Source: Flavobacterium psychrophilum
Lineage (GTDB): Bacteria; Bacteroidota; Bacteroidia; Flavobacteriales; Flavobacteriaceae
DNA: 36,992 bases
Assembly: GCA_022729635.1 (NCBI GenBank)
Contig: DZAU01000015.1
Coordinates: 1-36,992 of the forward strand
Direction: 5' to 3'
The position numbers were made by a program, and so were the translations under genes. Below the pieces are notes generated by a model. The model saw nothing but the letters and a program-made list of their open reading frames with translations. It did no database searches and was not told where the DNA came from. Shown here one piece after another: positions 16,008 through 24,628 of this stretch (position 1 is its first letter; the number at the start of each line of letters is the position of its first letter).

Positions 16008-16053
16008 GTGGGAAAACTTATTAACAAAGTGGTATTTTGTGGTAAATTGTGGT
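16008..16053 (+). promoter_or_regulatory. MraZ operator: phased GTGG boxes
   Basis: GTGGT occurs at 16029-16033, 16039-16043 and 16049-16053, each separated by 5 bases, so the spacing is exactly one helical turn. A GTGGG lies further upstream at 16008-16012. E. coli MraZ binds TGGGN repeats with 5-base spacers upstream of its own gene, and this array has the same design. It overlaps the expected -33 region, consistent with autorepression of the dcw operon. Confidence 0.75.
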
Positions 16054-16064
16054 AATTATTTTTA

Positions 16065-16072
16065 TATTTTTG
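16065..16072 (+). promoter_or_regulatory. -7 box of mraZ / dcw promoter
   Basis: TATTTTTG matches TANNTTTG, 25 bases before the TTG start of mraZ. The MraZ boxes end 11 bases upstream. Confidence 0.6.
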
Positions 16073-16097
16073 CTTTACATCATTTAAAATTATTCAC

Positions 16098-16568
16098 TTG
16101 AATACAATTGTAGGAACATACGAATGTAAGGTCGATGCCAAAGGAAGGCTGCTTTTGCCAGCTCCTTTGAAAAAGCAATTGGCTTCTTCTCTTCAAGACG
16201 GTTTTGTTTTGAAGCGTTCTGTTTTTCAATCTTGTTTAGAATTGTATCCAATGGAAGAATGGGATTTGATGATGCAAAAAATCAACAAACTCAATCGATT
16301 CGTTAAGAAAAACAATGATTTCATTCGTCGATTTACTGCTGGAGTAAAAGTGGTTGAAATAGATGCTTTGGGAAGATTATTGGTTCCAAAAGATTTGGTG
16401 GTTTTTGCCAGTATTTCAAAAGAGGTCGTGTTTTCGTCTGCGGTTAATATAGTAGAGATTTGGGATAAAGATTTATACGAAAAATCGATAAGTGGTGAAG
16501 ATGTAGATTTTGCAGATTTAGCCGAAGAAGTTATGGGAAATACAAATGATGACAATGGAATATCATAA
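16098..16568 (+). CDS. mraZ: Transcriptional regulator MraZ
   Basis: MraZ is an AbrB-like (SpoVT/AbrB double-fold) DNA-binding protein that forms ring oligomers and represses its own dcw cluster. Two homologous halves are visible: GTYECKVDAKGRLLLPAPLKKQL (about 6-28) and VKVVEIDALGRLLVPKDLV (about 83-101), both with the D-x-x-GR-x-x-x-P motif. The length is 156 residues. The start codon is TTG at 16098; the next in-frame ATG lies too far inside. It overlaps rsmH by 23 bases. Phased GTGG boxes lie just upstream, fitting autoregulation. Confidence 0.94.
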   Translation: MNTIVGTYECKVDAKGRLLLPAPLKKQLASSLQDGFVLKRSVFQSCLELYPMEEWDLMMQKINKLNRFVKKNNDFIRRFTAGVKVVEIDALGRLLVPKDLVVFASISKEVVFSSAVNIVEIWDKDLYEKSISGEDVDFADLAEEVMGNTNDDNGIS

Positions 16569-17457
16569 TCCAGTTTTGCTTCAGGAATCAGTTGATGGTT
16601 TAAATATAAAGCCTGACGGCATTTATGTTGATGTAACCTTTGGCGGAGGAGGACATTCGGCTGAAATCTTGAGCAGGCTTGGACCAAATGGAAAATTGTT
16701 TGCTTTTGACCAAGATGAAGATGCGCTGGACAATGCTTTACCAGACGAAAGATTTACGCTAATCAACGAAAATTTCCGATTTATAAAAAGATTTTTACGC
16801 TTTTATGGTGTGAAAAGCGTCGATGGAATTTTGGCTGATTTAGGCGTTTCTTCCCATCAATTTGATGTTCCCGAAAGAGGTTTCTCGACTCGTTTCGATG
16901 CCGAATTAGATATGAGAATGAGTCAGAAAAATGATTTGAATGCGTATCGGGTGGTAAATGAGTATGATGATGCAAACTTAAGAAGAGTGTTTTTGGATTA
17001 TGGAGAGTTGAAAAACGCACCAGCATTGGCAAGAACAATTCTAGAAGCTAGAGAATATCAACCCATCAAAACCACTGATGAATTGAAGGAAGTTTTAGAA
17101 AAATATTTACCCGAAAGACATAGGAATAAAATTTTGGCTCAAATCTATCAGGCTATCCGGATTGAAGTCAATCAGGAAATGGATGTTTTGAAAGAATTTC
17201 TAGAACAATCATTGGAAATATTAAATCCAGGCGGAAGATTAAGTGTGATTTCTTATCATTCATTGGAAGACAGATTGGTAAAAAGATTTATGAAAAACGG
17301 AATGTTTGAAGGCGAACCAGAACGTGATTTTTTCGGAAATTTTTCGGTTCCTTTCAAAATAGTTGAAAAACTAATTGTGCCGAATAATTCAGAAATTAAA
17401 GCGAACAATAGAGCGAGAAGTGCCAAATTAAGAATAGCTGAAAAAAAAGCCCCCTAA
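16546..17457 (+). CDS. rsmH: 16S rRNA (cytosine1402-N4)-methyltransferase RsmH
   Basis: RsmH (MraW) methylates N4 of C1402 in 16S rRNA. SAM-binding motif I is VDVTFGGGGHSAEIL (about 28-42). LADLGVSSHQFD and the C-terminal SYHSLEDRLVKRFM are family signatures. The length is 303 residues. Three in-frame ATGs (16546, 16549, 16555) could start it and the first is used here. It overlaps mraZ. The last codons and stop (GCC CCC TAA) belong to a GC-rich palindromic repeat that begins at 17449, so the C-terminal Ala-Pro is encoded by the repeat. Confidence 0.95.
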   Translation: MMTMEYHNPVLLQESVDGLNIKPDGIYVDVTFGGGGHSAEILSRLGPNGKLFAFDQDEDALDNALPDERFTLINENFRFIKRFLRFYGVKSVDGILADLGVSSHQFDVPERGFSTRFDAELDMRMSQKNDLNAYRVVNEYDDANLRRVFLDYGELKNAPALARTILEAREYQPIKTTDELKEVLEKYLPERHRNKILAQIYQAIRIEVNQEMDVLKEFLEQSLEILNPGGRLSVISYHSLEDRLVKRFMKNGMFEGEPERDFFGNFSVPFKIVEKLIVPNNSEIKANNRARSAKLRIAEKKAP

Positions 17458-17537
17458 CCCCGCCACGGCGGGGGAATTGGAGCAAAATATAAATAATAAA
17501 ATATACCCAGTTTCGACTCCTTTGGAGAGGGGTTGGG
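17449..17537. repeat. GC-rich palindromic element (family A) between rsmH and ftsL
   Basis: AGCCCCCTAACCCC at the rsmH stop is followed by a hairpin CCCCGC-CACG-GCGGGG (17458-17473). After an AT-rich middle, GGGGTTGGGG (about 17528-17537) forms a rough inverse of the left end, and CTCC-TTT-GGAG lies before it. The AGCCC..TAACCCC...GGGGAAT signature is shared with copies in ftsW and, inverted, murC. Confidence 0.75.
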
Positions 17538-17550
17538 GTGAGGAAAAAAA

Positions 17551-17901
17551 ATGAAAAACGGAGTTTACGGCATATTAAAAGCGAGGTTTCTTATTGAAGA
17601 TGACGCCATAAAAAGTTGGCGTTTTATCGTTTTTTTGATTGTTCTTGCCATTATTATGATTGCCAATACTCAACGTTTTGAGCAAAAAGTGTTCAAAATT
17701 GCTGAGTTGACAAATCAAGTTAAAGAGTTGCGCTCAGAATTTGTTGACCGGCGTTCAGAATTAATGAAACTAAAAATGGAATCGACTGTTTCAGAAAAAA
17801 TGGTGGAAAGAAATATTTTTCCAGCAACGGTTCCTCCAATTAAAATAAAAGTTAGAAAAGTAGTCGAAGAGAAAAATTTCTTCCAAAAATTATGGCAGTA
17901 G
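17551..17901 (+). CDS. ftsL: FtsL-like cell division protein
   Basis: A 116-residue single-span membrane protein of the FtsL type: short cytoplasmic N-terminus, one membrane helix (about 24-39, FIVFLIVLAIIMIANT) and a periplasmic coiled coil (about 44-85, with heptad-like Leu/Ile and many Glu/Lys). It would join FtsQ and an FtsB-like partner to control FtsWI activity. Sequence identity in this family is low, so the call rests on topology and on the conserved position between rsmH and ftsI. It overlaps ftsI by 10 bases. The gap before it contains a GC-rich repeat, which could affect its translation. Confidence 0.85.
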   Translation: MKNGVYGILKARFLIEDDAIKSWRFIVFLIVLAIIMIANTQRFEQKVFKIAELTNQVKELRSEFVDRRSELMKLKMESTVSEKMVERNIFPATVPPIKIKVRKVVEEKNFFQKLWQ

Positions 17902-19898
17902 AAGATAAAAATAGTTCCTATAGAATTTATCTGGTAGCATTTGTCGTCTTTTTGATGGCAATCGCTATTGCTGTAAAATTAACAAACATTCAATGGGTCG
18001 AAGGCGATTATTATAGAAAATTAGCCAAAGAAAGAACCGTGAAAAACTTTGTAATTCCGGCCAATAAAGGAAATATTTATTCTGCCGACGGAAGTTTATT
18101 GGCGACTTCAATTCCAAATTATGAAATACGTTTTGATGCTGTTGCTCCAAAAACGGAAACTTTCGAAAAAAATGTAAAACCATTAGCCGATTCATTATCT
18201 CTTCTATTAAGAAAACCTAGCGGATTTTTTCTAAACGAATTGCGAAAAGCCAGAGCGACCAAAAACAGATATTATTTGTTAGCTCGCGATTTGAGCTATA
18301 CTGAATTTGTTAAAATCAAAGGATTTCCATTGTTCAAATTAGGTGCTTATAAAGGCGGAATCATTGTAGAACAAGAAACAGTGCGTGAACATCCAATAGG
18401 GAAAATCGCCGAAAGAACCATTGGTTACGAAAGAAGAAATCCTGACGGAACTCCAGACGGAAAAGGAATAGAATGGGCTTACAGAAAATATCTCAACGGA
18501 AAAGACGGTAAAATTTTAAAACAAAAAATCGCAAAAGGACAGTGGAAACCTATTCGTGATGTTAACGAAGTTGACCCGCAAGATGGTTGCGATGTGATCT
18601 CAACAATTGATGTTTTTATTCAGGACATTGCCCATCATGCCTTGCTAAAACAATTAGAAGAATATCAGGCGGATCACGGCTGTGTTGTGGTTATGGAGAC
18701 TAAAACGGGTAAGGTGAAAGCCATTTCTAATTTAGGGAGAGATATAGATGGGTCTTATTATGAAACCACAAATTATGCTTACGCCGAGTCTCATGAACCG
18801 GGTTCAACCTTTAAACTGGTTGATTTAATGATTCTTTTAGAAGACAAAAAAATTGATACAAGTGCGGTTTTCGATACTTATGGTGGAATTATCACTTATT
18901 CCGGAAGAGCAGTGAGAGATTCGCATAAAGGCGGTTACGGAAGGATTTCCTTAGCACGTGGATTTGAAGTTTCGTCAAATACTGTACTTGTACAAGCGGT
19001 TTATAATAATTACAAAAACAATCCTAGCCAATTTGTCAATCATATTGATGCAATAGGTTTAAATAAAAAATTGGGGTTAGAATTTAAAGGAGAAGGAATT
19101 CCAATTATTCCGCAACCAACAGATAAAAATTGGTCAAATCTCTCGCTTCCTTGGATGGCTTTTGGATACGGAGTTTCGGTAACACCTTTGCAAACTCTTA
19201 CTTTTTATAATGCTGTTGCCAATAATGGTGAAATGGTCAAGCCACAAATTGTTTCCGAAATTAAACAATGGGACAAAACCATTAAGAAATATAATAAAGT
19301 AGTGTTGAATCCAAAAGTATGTTCGCAGGAAACCATCTTGAAATTACACGCTGTTCTCGAAAACGTAGTCAAAAAAGGAACTGCATCAAAATTGTATTCT
19401 AAAGATTTTTCAATGGCAGGAAAAACAGGAACTGCGGCAGTAAATTATTCAAAAAATGGAGGTTCGGAAAAATATTATGCATCTTCATTTGTAGGTTACT
19501 TTCCAGCCGAAAACCCAAAATATTCCTGCATAGTTGTAGTTCATAAACCAAACACTTCGAAAAATAATTATTATGGTGCCGATGTTGCTGGTCCGGTTTT
19601 CAAACGAATTGCACAAAAAATTTTTACCGATGTGCCTTCTACAAATGAGATAAAAAACATTAACAGAAAAATTCTAAAACAAGAAAATGATTTCGATAAT
19701 TATTTTGTAAAATCCCAAAAACAACAAGCTAAAATTGTTCCGAATGTAAAAGGAATGTCTGGTATGGATGCTGTTGCCTTATTTGGAAATCTTGGAGTAA
19801 AAGTTAAAATAATTGGGGTAGGAAAAGTAAAAACACAATCTGTACAGCCAGGAGAAAATTTAGATAAAAACACAATTATAACATTAGAATTATCGTAG
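17892..19898 (+). CDS. ftsI: Division transpeptidase FtsI (class B PBP) with PASTA domain
   Basis: FtsI cross-links septal peptidoglycan. The order is a membrane anchor (about 11-31), a pedestal domain, and a transpeptidase with the three penicillin-binding motifs: S305-T-F-K308, S361-S-N363 and K511-T-G513. A C-terminal PASTA domain follows (about 611-668, IVPNVKGMSGMDAVALFGNLGVKV...). The PASTA tail is absent from E. coli FtsI but common in Bacteroidetes. The length is 668 residues. It overlaps ftsL by 10 bases. The TAG stop overlaps the first bases of a palindromic element. Confidence 0.95.
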   Translation: MAVEDKNSSYRIYLVAFVVFLMAIAIAVKLTNIQWVEGDYYRKLAKERTVKNFVIPANKGNIYSADGSLLATSIPNYEIRFDAVAPKTETFEKNVKPLADSLSLLLRKPSGFFLNELRKARATKNRYYLLARDLSYTEFVKIKGFPLFKLGAYKGGIIVEQETVREHPIGKIAERTIGYERRNPDGTPDGKGIEWAYRKYLNGKDGKILKQKIAKGQWKPIRDVNEVDPQDGCDVISTIDVFIQDIAHHALLKQLEEYQADHGCVVVMETKTGKVKAISNLGRDIDGSYYETTNYAYAESHEPGSTFKLVDLMILLEDKKIDTSAVFDTYGGIITYSGRAVRDSHKGGYGRISLARGFEVSSNTVLVQAVYNNYKNNPSQFVNHIDAIGLNKKLGLEFKGEGIPIIPQPTDKNWSNLSLPWMAFGYGVSVTPLQTLTFYNAVANNGEMVKPQIVSEIKQWDKTIKKYNKVVLNPKVCSQETILKLHAVLENVVKKGTASKLYSKDFSMAGKTGTAAVNYSKNGGSEKYYASSFVGYFPAENPKYSCIVVVHKPNTSKNNYYGADVAGPVFKRIAQKIFTDVPSTNEIKNINRKILKQENDFDNYFVKSQKQQAKIVPNVKGMSGMDAVALFGNLGVKVKIIGVGKVKTQSVQPGENLDKNTIITLELS

Positions 19899-19925
19899 CC
19901 CATCCCGGCCTTCCCGAAGGGAAGG
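19897..19925. repeat. GC-rich palindromic element (family B) between ftsI and murE
   Basis: AGCCCATCCCGG leads into CCTTCCC-GAA-GGGAAGG, a hairpin with a 3-base centre. Its first two bases are the last two of the ftsI stop. The same AGCCCATCCC...CCTT word order occurs, inverted, inside murG. Confidence 0.75.
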
Positions 19926-19945
19926 TGTAAAATTGGAAATAAATT

Positions 19946-21412
19946 ATGAGTTTAATTTTAAGAGAAATACTATACAAAGTCGCTATCGAAGCCGTAAAAG
20001 GTTCGACCGATGTTGCTGTCAATAAAATGGAATTTGATTCCAGAAAAATTGGTGCAAATGATGTTTTTGTGGCTATTCGAGGTACGATTTCTGACGGTCA
20101 CGATTTTATTGAAACCGCCATTTGGAATGGAGCAATAGCTGTGGTTTGTGAGACTCTTCCCGAAACGATTACAAAAAAAATTACCTATATCCAAGTTAAA
20201 GACACCAATGAGGCTCTGGCTTTTATGGCTGCAAATTATTTTGGAAATCCTTCTCAAAAATTAAAATTGGTTGGTATTACCGGAACAAACGGCAAAACTA
20301 CAATAGCTTCTTTGTTGTTTCAATTATTTAAAAAAGCAGGTTTTAAAGTAGGGCTTTTATCCACCGTAAAAATCGTAGTAGATGATAAAGAATACAAAGC
20401 TACGCACACCACACCAGATTCAATTACAATAAATCATTATCTAAGAGAAATGATTGATGCTGGTGTTGAATACTGTTTTATGGAAGTGAGTTCGCACGGA
20501 ATTCATCAAAAACGTACCGAAGCATTGCATTTTGCAGGAGGTGTTTTTACCAATTTATCGCACGATCATTTAGATTATCATCCCACTTTTGCAGAATACC
20601 GTGATGTGAAAAAGTCATTTTTTGACAATTTACCAAAAACTGCTTTTGCCTTATCGAATATCGATGACAAAAACGGTCAAGTAATGTTGCAAAATACGGC
20701 AGCAAAAAAACTGACTTATGCTCTAAAATCATACTCCGATTATAAAGCACAAATCCTAGAAAATCAATTATCGGGATTGTTATTGAAAATAAACGGCAAT
20801 GAAGTTTGGGTAAAACTCATAGGTACTTTCAACGCCTATAATCTTTTGGCAATTTATGGAACAGCCATTCAATTAGGCATGGAAAGTTTGGAAGTCCTTC
20901 GATTATTATCTGATTTAGAAAGTGTTTCAGGACGTTTTCAATTTATTGTTTCCAATTCAAATATCACAGCAATTGTAGATTATGCACACACGCCAGACGC
21001 TTTGGAAAACGTACTGAAAACCATCAATGATATTCGAACTAAAAACGAACAATTAATTACCGTTGTGGGTTGTGGAGGAAATAGAGACAAAGCCAAAAGA
21101 CCAATTATGGCAGGAATTGCAACCGAATTAAGCGATAAAGCAATTCTAACTTCTGATAATCCAAGAAATGAAGATCCGGAAGTTATTATCCAAGAAATGG
21201 AACAAGGTGTTGCGCCTCAAAATTATAAAAAATCATTGTCTATTACGGATAGAAAGCAAGCTATAAAAACGGCTTGCCAATTGGCTCAGCCAAATGATAT
21301 TATTCTAATTGCAGGAAAAGGACACGAAACGTATCAGGAAATTCAAGGTGTTCGCCACGATTTTGATGATATGAAAATTGTAAAGGAAATTTTAGAACAA
21401 TTGAATAAATAA
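19946..21412 (+). CDS. murE: UDP-MurNAc-tripeptide synthetase, meso-DAP type
   Basis: MurE adds the third residue of the stem peptide to UDP-MurNAc-L-Ala-D-Glu in the cytoplasm. The ATP loop TGTNGKT is at 112-118. The specificity motif is D404-N-P-R407 in [11 protein letters not shown], which marks ligases that take meso-2,6-diaminopimelate, so the wall should be DAP-type. HTTPDS and [15 protein letters not shown] segments (here [11 protein letters not shown]) are also conserved. The length of 488 residues is normal. It is separated from ftsI by 47 bases that contain a palindromic element. Confidence 0.96.
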   Translation: MSLILREILYKVAIEAVKGSTDVAVNKMEFDSRKIGANDVFVAIRGTISDGHDFIETAIWNGAIAVVCETLPETITKKITYIQVKDTNEALAFMAANYFGNPSQKLKLVGITGTNGKTTIASLLFQLFKKAGFKVGLLSTVKIVVDDKEYKATHTTPDSITINHYLREMIDAGVEYCFMEVSSHGIHQKRTEALHFAGGVFTNLSHDHLDYHPTFAEYRDVKKSFFDNLPKTAFALSNIDDKNGQVMLQNTAAKKLTYALKSYSDYKAQILENQLSGLLLKINGNEVWVKLIGTFNAYNLLAIYGTAIQLGMESLEVLRLLSDLESVSGRFQFIVSNSNITAIVDYAHTPDALENVLKTINDIRTKNEQLITVVGCGGNRDKAKRPIMAGIATELSDKAILTSDNPRNEDPEVIIQEMEQGVAPQNYKKSLSITDRKQAIKTACQLAQPNDIILIAGKGHETYQEIQGVRHDFDDMKIVKEILEQLNK

Positions 21413-21477
21413 AATTCAAATCCAAAATTCAAACTTTACTATTGGGATTTAAAAATTGGAATTTAAAAAGAAAAAAT
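21413..21477. repeat. AT-rich intergenic repeat between murE and mraY
   Basis: AAAATTCAAATCCAAAATTC and, further on, ATTTAAAAATTGGAATTT are loose inverse copies of the AAATTCCAA word seen between gldC and engB. The folding potential is weak. Confidence 0.4.
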
Positions 21478-22707
21478 ATGCTGTATTATTTATTTGAATA
21501 TTTAGATAAAACATTGAATATTTCCGGAACAGGAGTATTTCAATACATTACATTCAGATCGGCATTGGCATTTATGCTTTCGCTGTTATTATCAACTATT
21601 TATGGTAAAAGAGTTGTTACATTTTTGCGCAACCAACAAATAGGCGAAACTGTTCGTGAACTTGGGTTGGCTGGTCAAAACGAAAAGGCAGGAACACCTA
21701 CAATGGGAGGTTTAATCATTATTTATGCCACAATAATTCCGGTTCTTCTCTTTGCCAAATTGCATAATATTTACATCGTTCTCTTGATTGTAACCACTTT
21801 GTGGATGGGAACTATTGGTTTTATTGATGATTATATTAAAATTTTCAAAAAAGACAAACAAGGGCTAAAAGGCATATTCAAGGTTTTTGGTCAGGTAGGT
21901 TTAGGAGTAATAGTTGGAACTGTATTATATTTTCACCCGGGAGTGAATATTAGAACTGATGTTCAAAAAGTCAGTGTCAATTTAAATCAAACCGAAACGG
22001 TTATTAATCCGGCTCCTGTTTACGAAAAATCGACTGCAACCACAATTCCATTCTTCAAGAATAACGAATTTGATTATGCAGAAGTATTGGCTTGGACAGG
22101 CAAAGGCTATGAGAATTGGGCTTGGTTAATTTTTATTCCGATGGTGATTTTTATCATCACCGCAGTTTCAAACGGAGCAAATTTAACAGACGGAATAGAT
22201 GGATTGGCGGCGGGAACTTCGGCGGTTTCGGTGCTGGCATTGGGGATTTTTACGTTCGTTTCTGGAAATATTATTTTCTCCAATTATTTGAACATAATGT
22301 ATATTCCAAATTCGGGTGAAATGACCGTTTTCATTGCGGCATTTGTGGGATCGTTGATAGGATTTCTTTGGTACAATTCCTATCCGGCATCAGTATTTAT
22401 GGGCGATACGGGAAGTTTAACCATTGGTGGAGTCATTGCGGTTCTTGCCATTGCGGTTCGCAAAGAACTATTAATTCCTTTATTATGCGGAATATTTTTG
22501 GTCGAAAATTTATCGGTTGTAATGCAGGTTGCTTATTTCAAATATACCAAAAAACGTTTTGGCGAAGGCCGAAGAATTTTTCTAATGTCGCCCTTGCATC
22601 ATCACTATCAAAAGAAAGGCTATCACGAAAGTAAAATAGTAACCCGATTTTGGATTGTATCTATAATGCTCGCCATACTTTCAATAGTGACTTTAAAACT
22701 TCGGTAA
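21478..22707 (+). CDS. mraY: Phospho-MurNAc-pentapeptide translocase MraY
   Basis: MraY transfers phospho-MurNAc-pentapeptide to undecaprenyl phosphate, making lipid I in the inner membrane. Signatures are GTPTMGG (72-78), D117-D118-YIK121 (catalytic Asp pair and Lys), [15 protein letters not shown] and [17 protein letters not shown]. About ten membrane helices are visible. A longer extracytoplasmic insert (about 160-210, [20 protein letters not shown]...) is usual in Bacteroidetes. The ATG at 21478 is used; an upstream in-frame start at 21442 would lie in the intergenic repeat. The length is 409 residues. Confidence 0.95.
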   Translation: MLYYLFEYLDKTLNISGTGVFQYITFRSALAFMLSLLLSTIYGKRVVTFLRNQQIGETVRELGLAGQNEKAGTPTMGGLIIIYATIIPVLLFAKLHNIYIVLLIVTTLWMGTIGFIDDYIKIFKKDKQGLKGIFKVFGQVGLGVIVGTVLYFHPGVNIRTDVQKVSVNLNQTETVINPAPVYEKSTATTIPFFKNNEFDYAEVLAWTGKGYENWAWLIFIPMVIFIITAVSNGANLTDGIDGLAAGTSAVSVLALGIFTFVSGNIIFSNYLNIMYIPNSGEMTVFIAAFVGSLIGFLWYNSYPASVFMGDTGSLTIGGVIAVLAIAVRKELLIPLLCGIFLVENLSVVMQVAYFKYTKKRFGEGRRIFLMSPLHHHYQKKGYHESKIVTRFWIVSIMLAILSIVTLKLR

Positions 22708-22740
22708 AAACAATTAAAAATTAAAAATCAAAAATCATAG
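22708..22740. repeat. AATTAAAAATTAAAAAT repeat, left flank of the inserted gene
   Basis: A short AT-rich stretch built from the 7-base word AATTAAAA/AAATTAA. The same word recurs at 23113-23130 and, inverted, at 23177-23208, so the four-helix-bundle gene is bracketed by it. Confidence 0.55.
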
Positions 22741-23118
22741 ATGAAAGAAAATATTATTCAAGAAAAATCTTTCCTTTTTGCCGTAAGGATAATTAATTTA
22801 TACAAACATTTAACGACTAAAAAAAAGGAATTTGTTTTGAGTAAACAAATTTTAAGATGTGGAACCTCAATTGGTGCAAACATAGAAGAATCAATAGGTG
22901 GACGTTCTGATAAGGAGTTTTTGTTTAAACTAGAGATTTCATACAAAGAAGCGAGAGAAACAATTTATTGGTTAAAACTATTAAAAGCAACGGATTATAT
23001 TTCTATCAATGAATTTGACAGTGTTTTTGTTGAAGCCGAGGAAATTTGTAAAATATTAGCAAAATTTATAATAACCTTAAAAAGGGAAGATGTAAAACAA
23101 TTAAAAATTACGAATTAA
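22741..23118 (+). CDS. Four-helix-bundle protein (23S rRNA-intervening-sequence type)
   Basis: This 125-residue, mainly helical protein belongs to the four-helix-bundle family first found in intervening sequences of 23S rRNA genes. Recognisable parts are the opening EKSFLFAVRIINLYKHL, LSKQILRCGTSIGANIEES in the middle, EFLFKLEISYKEARETIYWLKLL, and a last helix ILAKFIITLKRE. The molecular role is not established. It is not a cell-wall gene, yet it lies between mraY and murD on the operon strand. AT-rich 7-bp-word repeats flank it and supply its last codons (ITN-stop), which suggests arrival as a cassette. Confidence 0.85.
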   Translation: MKENIIQEKSFLFAVRIINLYKHLTTKKKEFVLSKQILRCGTSIGANIEESIGGRSDKEFLFKLEISYKEARETIYWLKLLKATDYISINEFDSVFVEAEEICKILAKFIITLKREDVKQLKITN

Positions 23119-23208
23119 AAATTAAAAATTGAAAACGAGAAATTAGAACGACTCAAATTCAGTTAATCCTATCCAAAATTTTTAATTTTTAATTTTTAAT
23201 TTTTAATT
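23113..23208. repeat. Inverted AT-rich repeat array before murD
   Basis: AATTAAAAATTAAAAATT (23113-23130) is opposed by four tandem AATTTTT units closing in AATT (23177-23208), so the two arms can pair over at least 18 bp around a 46-base loop. The left arm includes the stop codon of the four-helix-bundle gene. The right arm ends six bases before the murD ATG. Confidence 0.75.
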
Positions 23209-23214
23209 AAAAAA

Positions 23215-24552
23215 ATGAAAAGATTAGTAATTCTTGGTGGTGGCGAAAGTGGGGTAGGAACTGCAATCCTTGGCAAGAAAAAAGGATATGATGTTTTTGT
23301 GTCCGATTTTGGAAAAATAAAGGAAAATTATAAAGAAGTTCTTATCATAAATAAAATTGCTTGGGAAGAACAAACCCATACGGAAGCCCTGATTTTGAAC
23401 GCTGATGTGGTGATGAAAAGTCCGGGAATTCCTGAAAAATCGCCCATTGTTAAAAAATTAATTGAAAAAGGAATCTCGGTAATTTCAGAAATTGAGTTTG
23501 CCTCAGCGTTTACAAAAGCAATCACGATTGGAATCACGGGAAGCAACGGAAAGACAACAACGACAATGCTAACCTATCATTTGCTAAAATCAGCAGGGTT
23601 AAATGTGGGTTTGGGAGGAAATATCGGAAAGAGTTTTGCTTGGCAGGTTGCCGATGATAAATACGATAGTTATGTGCTGGAATTGAGCAGTTTTCAGCTT
23701 GACGGAATTATAAATTACAAGCCACACATAGCCATTATTACAAATATAAGTCCGGATCATTTAGACCGATATGATTACAAATATGAAAAATATATTGATT
23801 CGAAGTTTAGAATAACAATGAACCAAACCGAGGAGGATTTTCTCATTTATGATGCAGATGATGAGGCAATCGCAGAATGGTTCAAAAAAAATAAAACAAA
23901 AGCTCAATTAATTCCATTTTCACTTTCAAAAACATTCGAAAACGGAGCATTTATAAAAAATAAAAATATGGAAGTAAACATCATCAACGAAGAAGAATTC
24001 ACAATGGAGACCGAAACTATGGCACTTGAAGGGAAGCATAACATGAAAAATGCAATGGCGGCAACTTCTGTGGCAAAATTGATGGAAATTAGAAATGCAA
24101 CAATTAGGGAAAGTTTATCCAATTTTCAAGGAGTGGAACATCGGTTGGAGAAAGTGTTGAAAATTCAAAACGTGCAATACATCAATGATTCGAAAGCGAC
24201 CAATGTAAATGCTGCTTTTTTTGCTTTAGATAGTATGAATACGCCAACAGTTTGGATTGTGGGTGGTGTCGATAAAGGAAACGATTACAATGAATTAATG
24301 TCTTTGGTTCGCGAAAAAGTAAAAGCCATCATCTGTCTTGGTATTGACAATAAAAAAATTATTGATGTTTTTGGCAACGTAGTCGATATTATGGTCGAAG
24401 TAAACAATATGGAAGATGCCGTGAAAATGGCTCAAAGATTATCCGAAAAAGGAGACTCTGTTTTATTATCACCTGCCTGTGCAAGTTTCGATTTATTTGA
24501 AAATTACGAAGACAGAGGAAATCAATTTAAAAAAGCGGTTAGAAATTTATAA
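23215..24552 (+). CDS. murD: UDP-MurNAc-L-alanine:D-glutamate ligase MurD
   Basis: MurD adds D-glutamate to UDP-MurNAc-L-Ala. The N-terminal Rossmann part begins LVILGGGESGVG. The ATP loop GSNGKTT is at 109-115. SPDHLDRYDY, NDSKATNVNA and SPACASFDLFENYEDRGNQF near the C-terminus are family signatures. The length is 445 residues. The gap upstream is filled by an AT-rich inverted repeat, and the gap to ftsW by another. Confidence 0.95.
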   Translation: MKRLVILGGGESGVGTAILGKKKGYDVFVSDFGKIKENYKEVLIINKIAWEEQTHTEALILNADVVMKSPGIPEKSPIVKKLIEKGISVISEIEFASAFTKAITIGITGSNGKTTTTMLTYHLLKSAGLNVGLGGNIGKSFAWQVADDKYDSYVLELSSFQLDGIINYKPHIAIITNISPDHLDRYDYKYEKYIDSKFRITMNQTEEDFLIYDADDEAIAEWFKKNKTKAQLIPFSLSKTFENGAFIKNKNMEVNIINEEEFTMETETMALEGKHNMKNAMAATSVAKLMEIRNATIRESLSNFQGVEHRLEKVLKIQNVQYINDSKATNVNAAFFALDSMNTPTVWIVGGVDKGNDYNELMSLVREKVKAIICLGIDNKKIIDVFGNVVDIMVEVNNMEDAVKMAQRLSEKGDSVLLSPACASFDLFENYEDRGNQFKKAVRNL

Positions 24553-24564
24553 AAAAAGTTTCAG

Positions 24565-24602
24565 GTTTAAAGTTTAAAGTTGCTCAACCTTGAACCTTAA
24601 AC
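24565..24602. repeat. Imperfect inverted repeat between murD and ftsW
   Basis: GTTTAAAGTTTAAAGTTG (24565-24582) faces CAACCTTGAACCTTAAAC (24585-24602) across 2 bases. Fifteen of 18 positions pair. The three exceptions would be G-U pairs in a minus-strand RNA but A-C mismatches in the operon RNA. Confidence 0.65.
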
Positions 24603-24628
24603 AAGAAAAACTTTAAACAAAAATTGAA

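Larger units (their letters stand above)
15729..16097. other. Divergent control region between the hydrolase gene and the dcw cluster
   Basis: The left part (15729-15940) is very AT-rich and holds the hydrolase promoter plus a second TATCTTTG on the minus strand (15853-15846). GAGGCTAAT occurs twice 15 bp apart (15946-15954 and 15961-15969), and GGCTAA again at 16001. The right part holds the MraZ-type boxes and the mraZ promoter. No open frame of note is present. Confidence 0.6.

Noticed and set aside
23177..23208. Rho-independent terminator before murD
   Set aside because: The T-rich units are part of an AT-only inverted repeat with no GC stem. Ending transcription here would cut off essential downstream genes.
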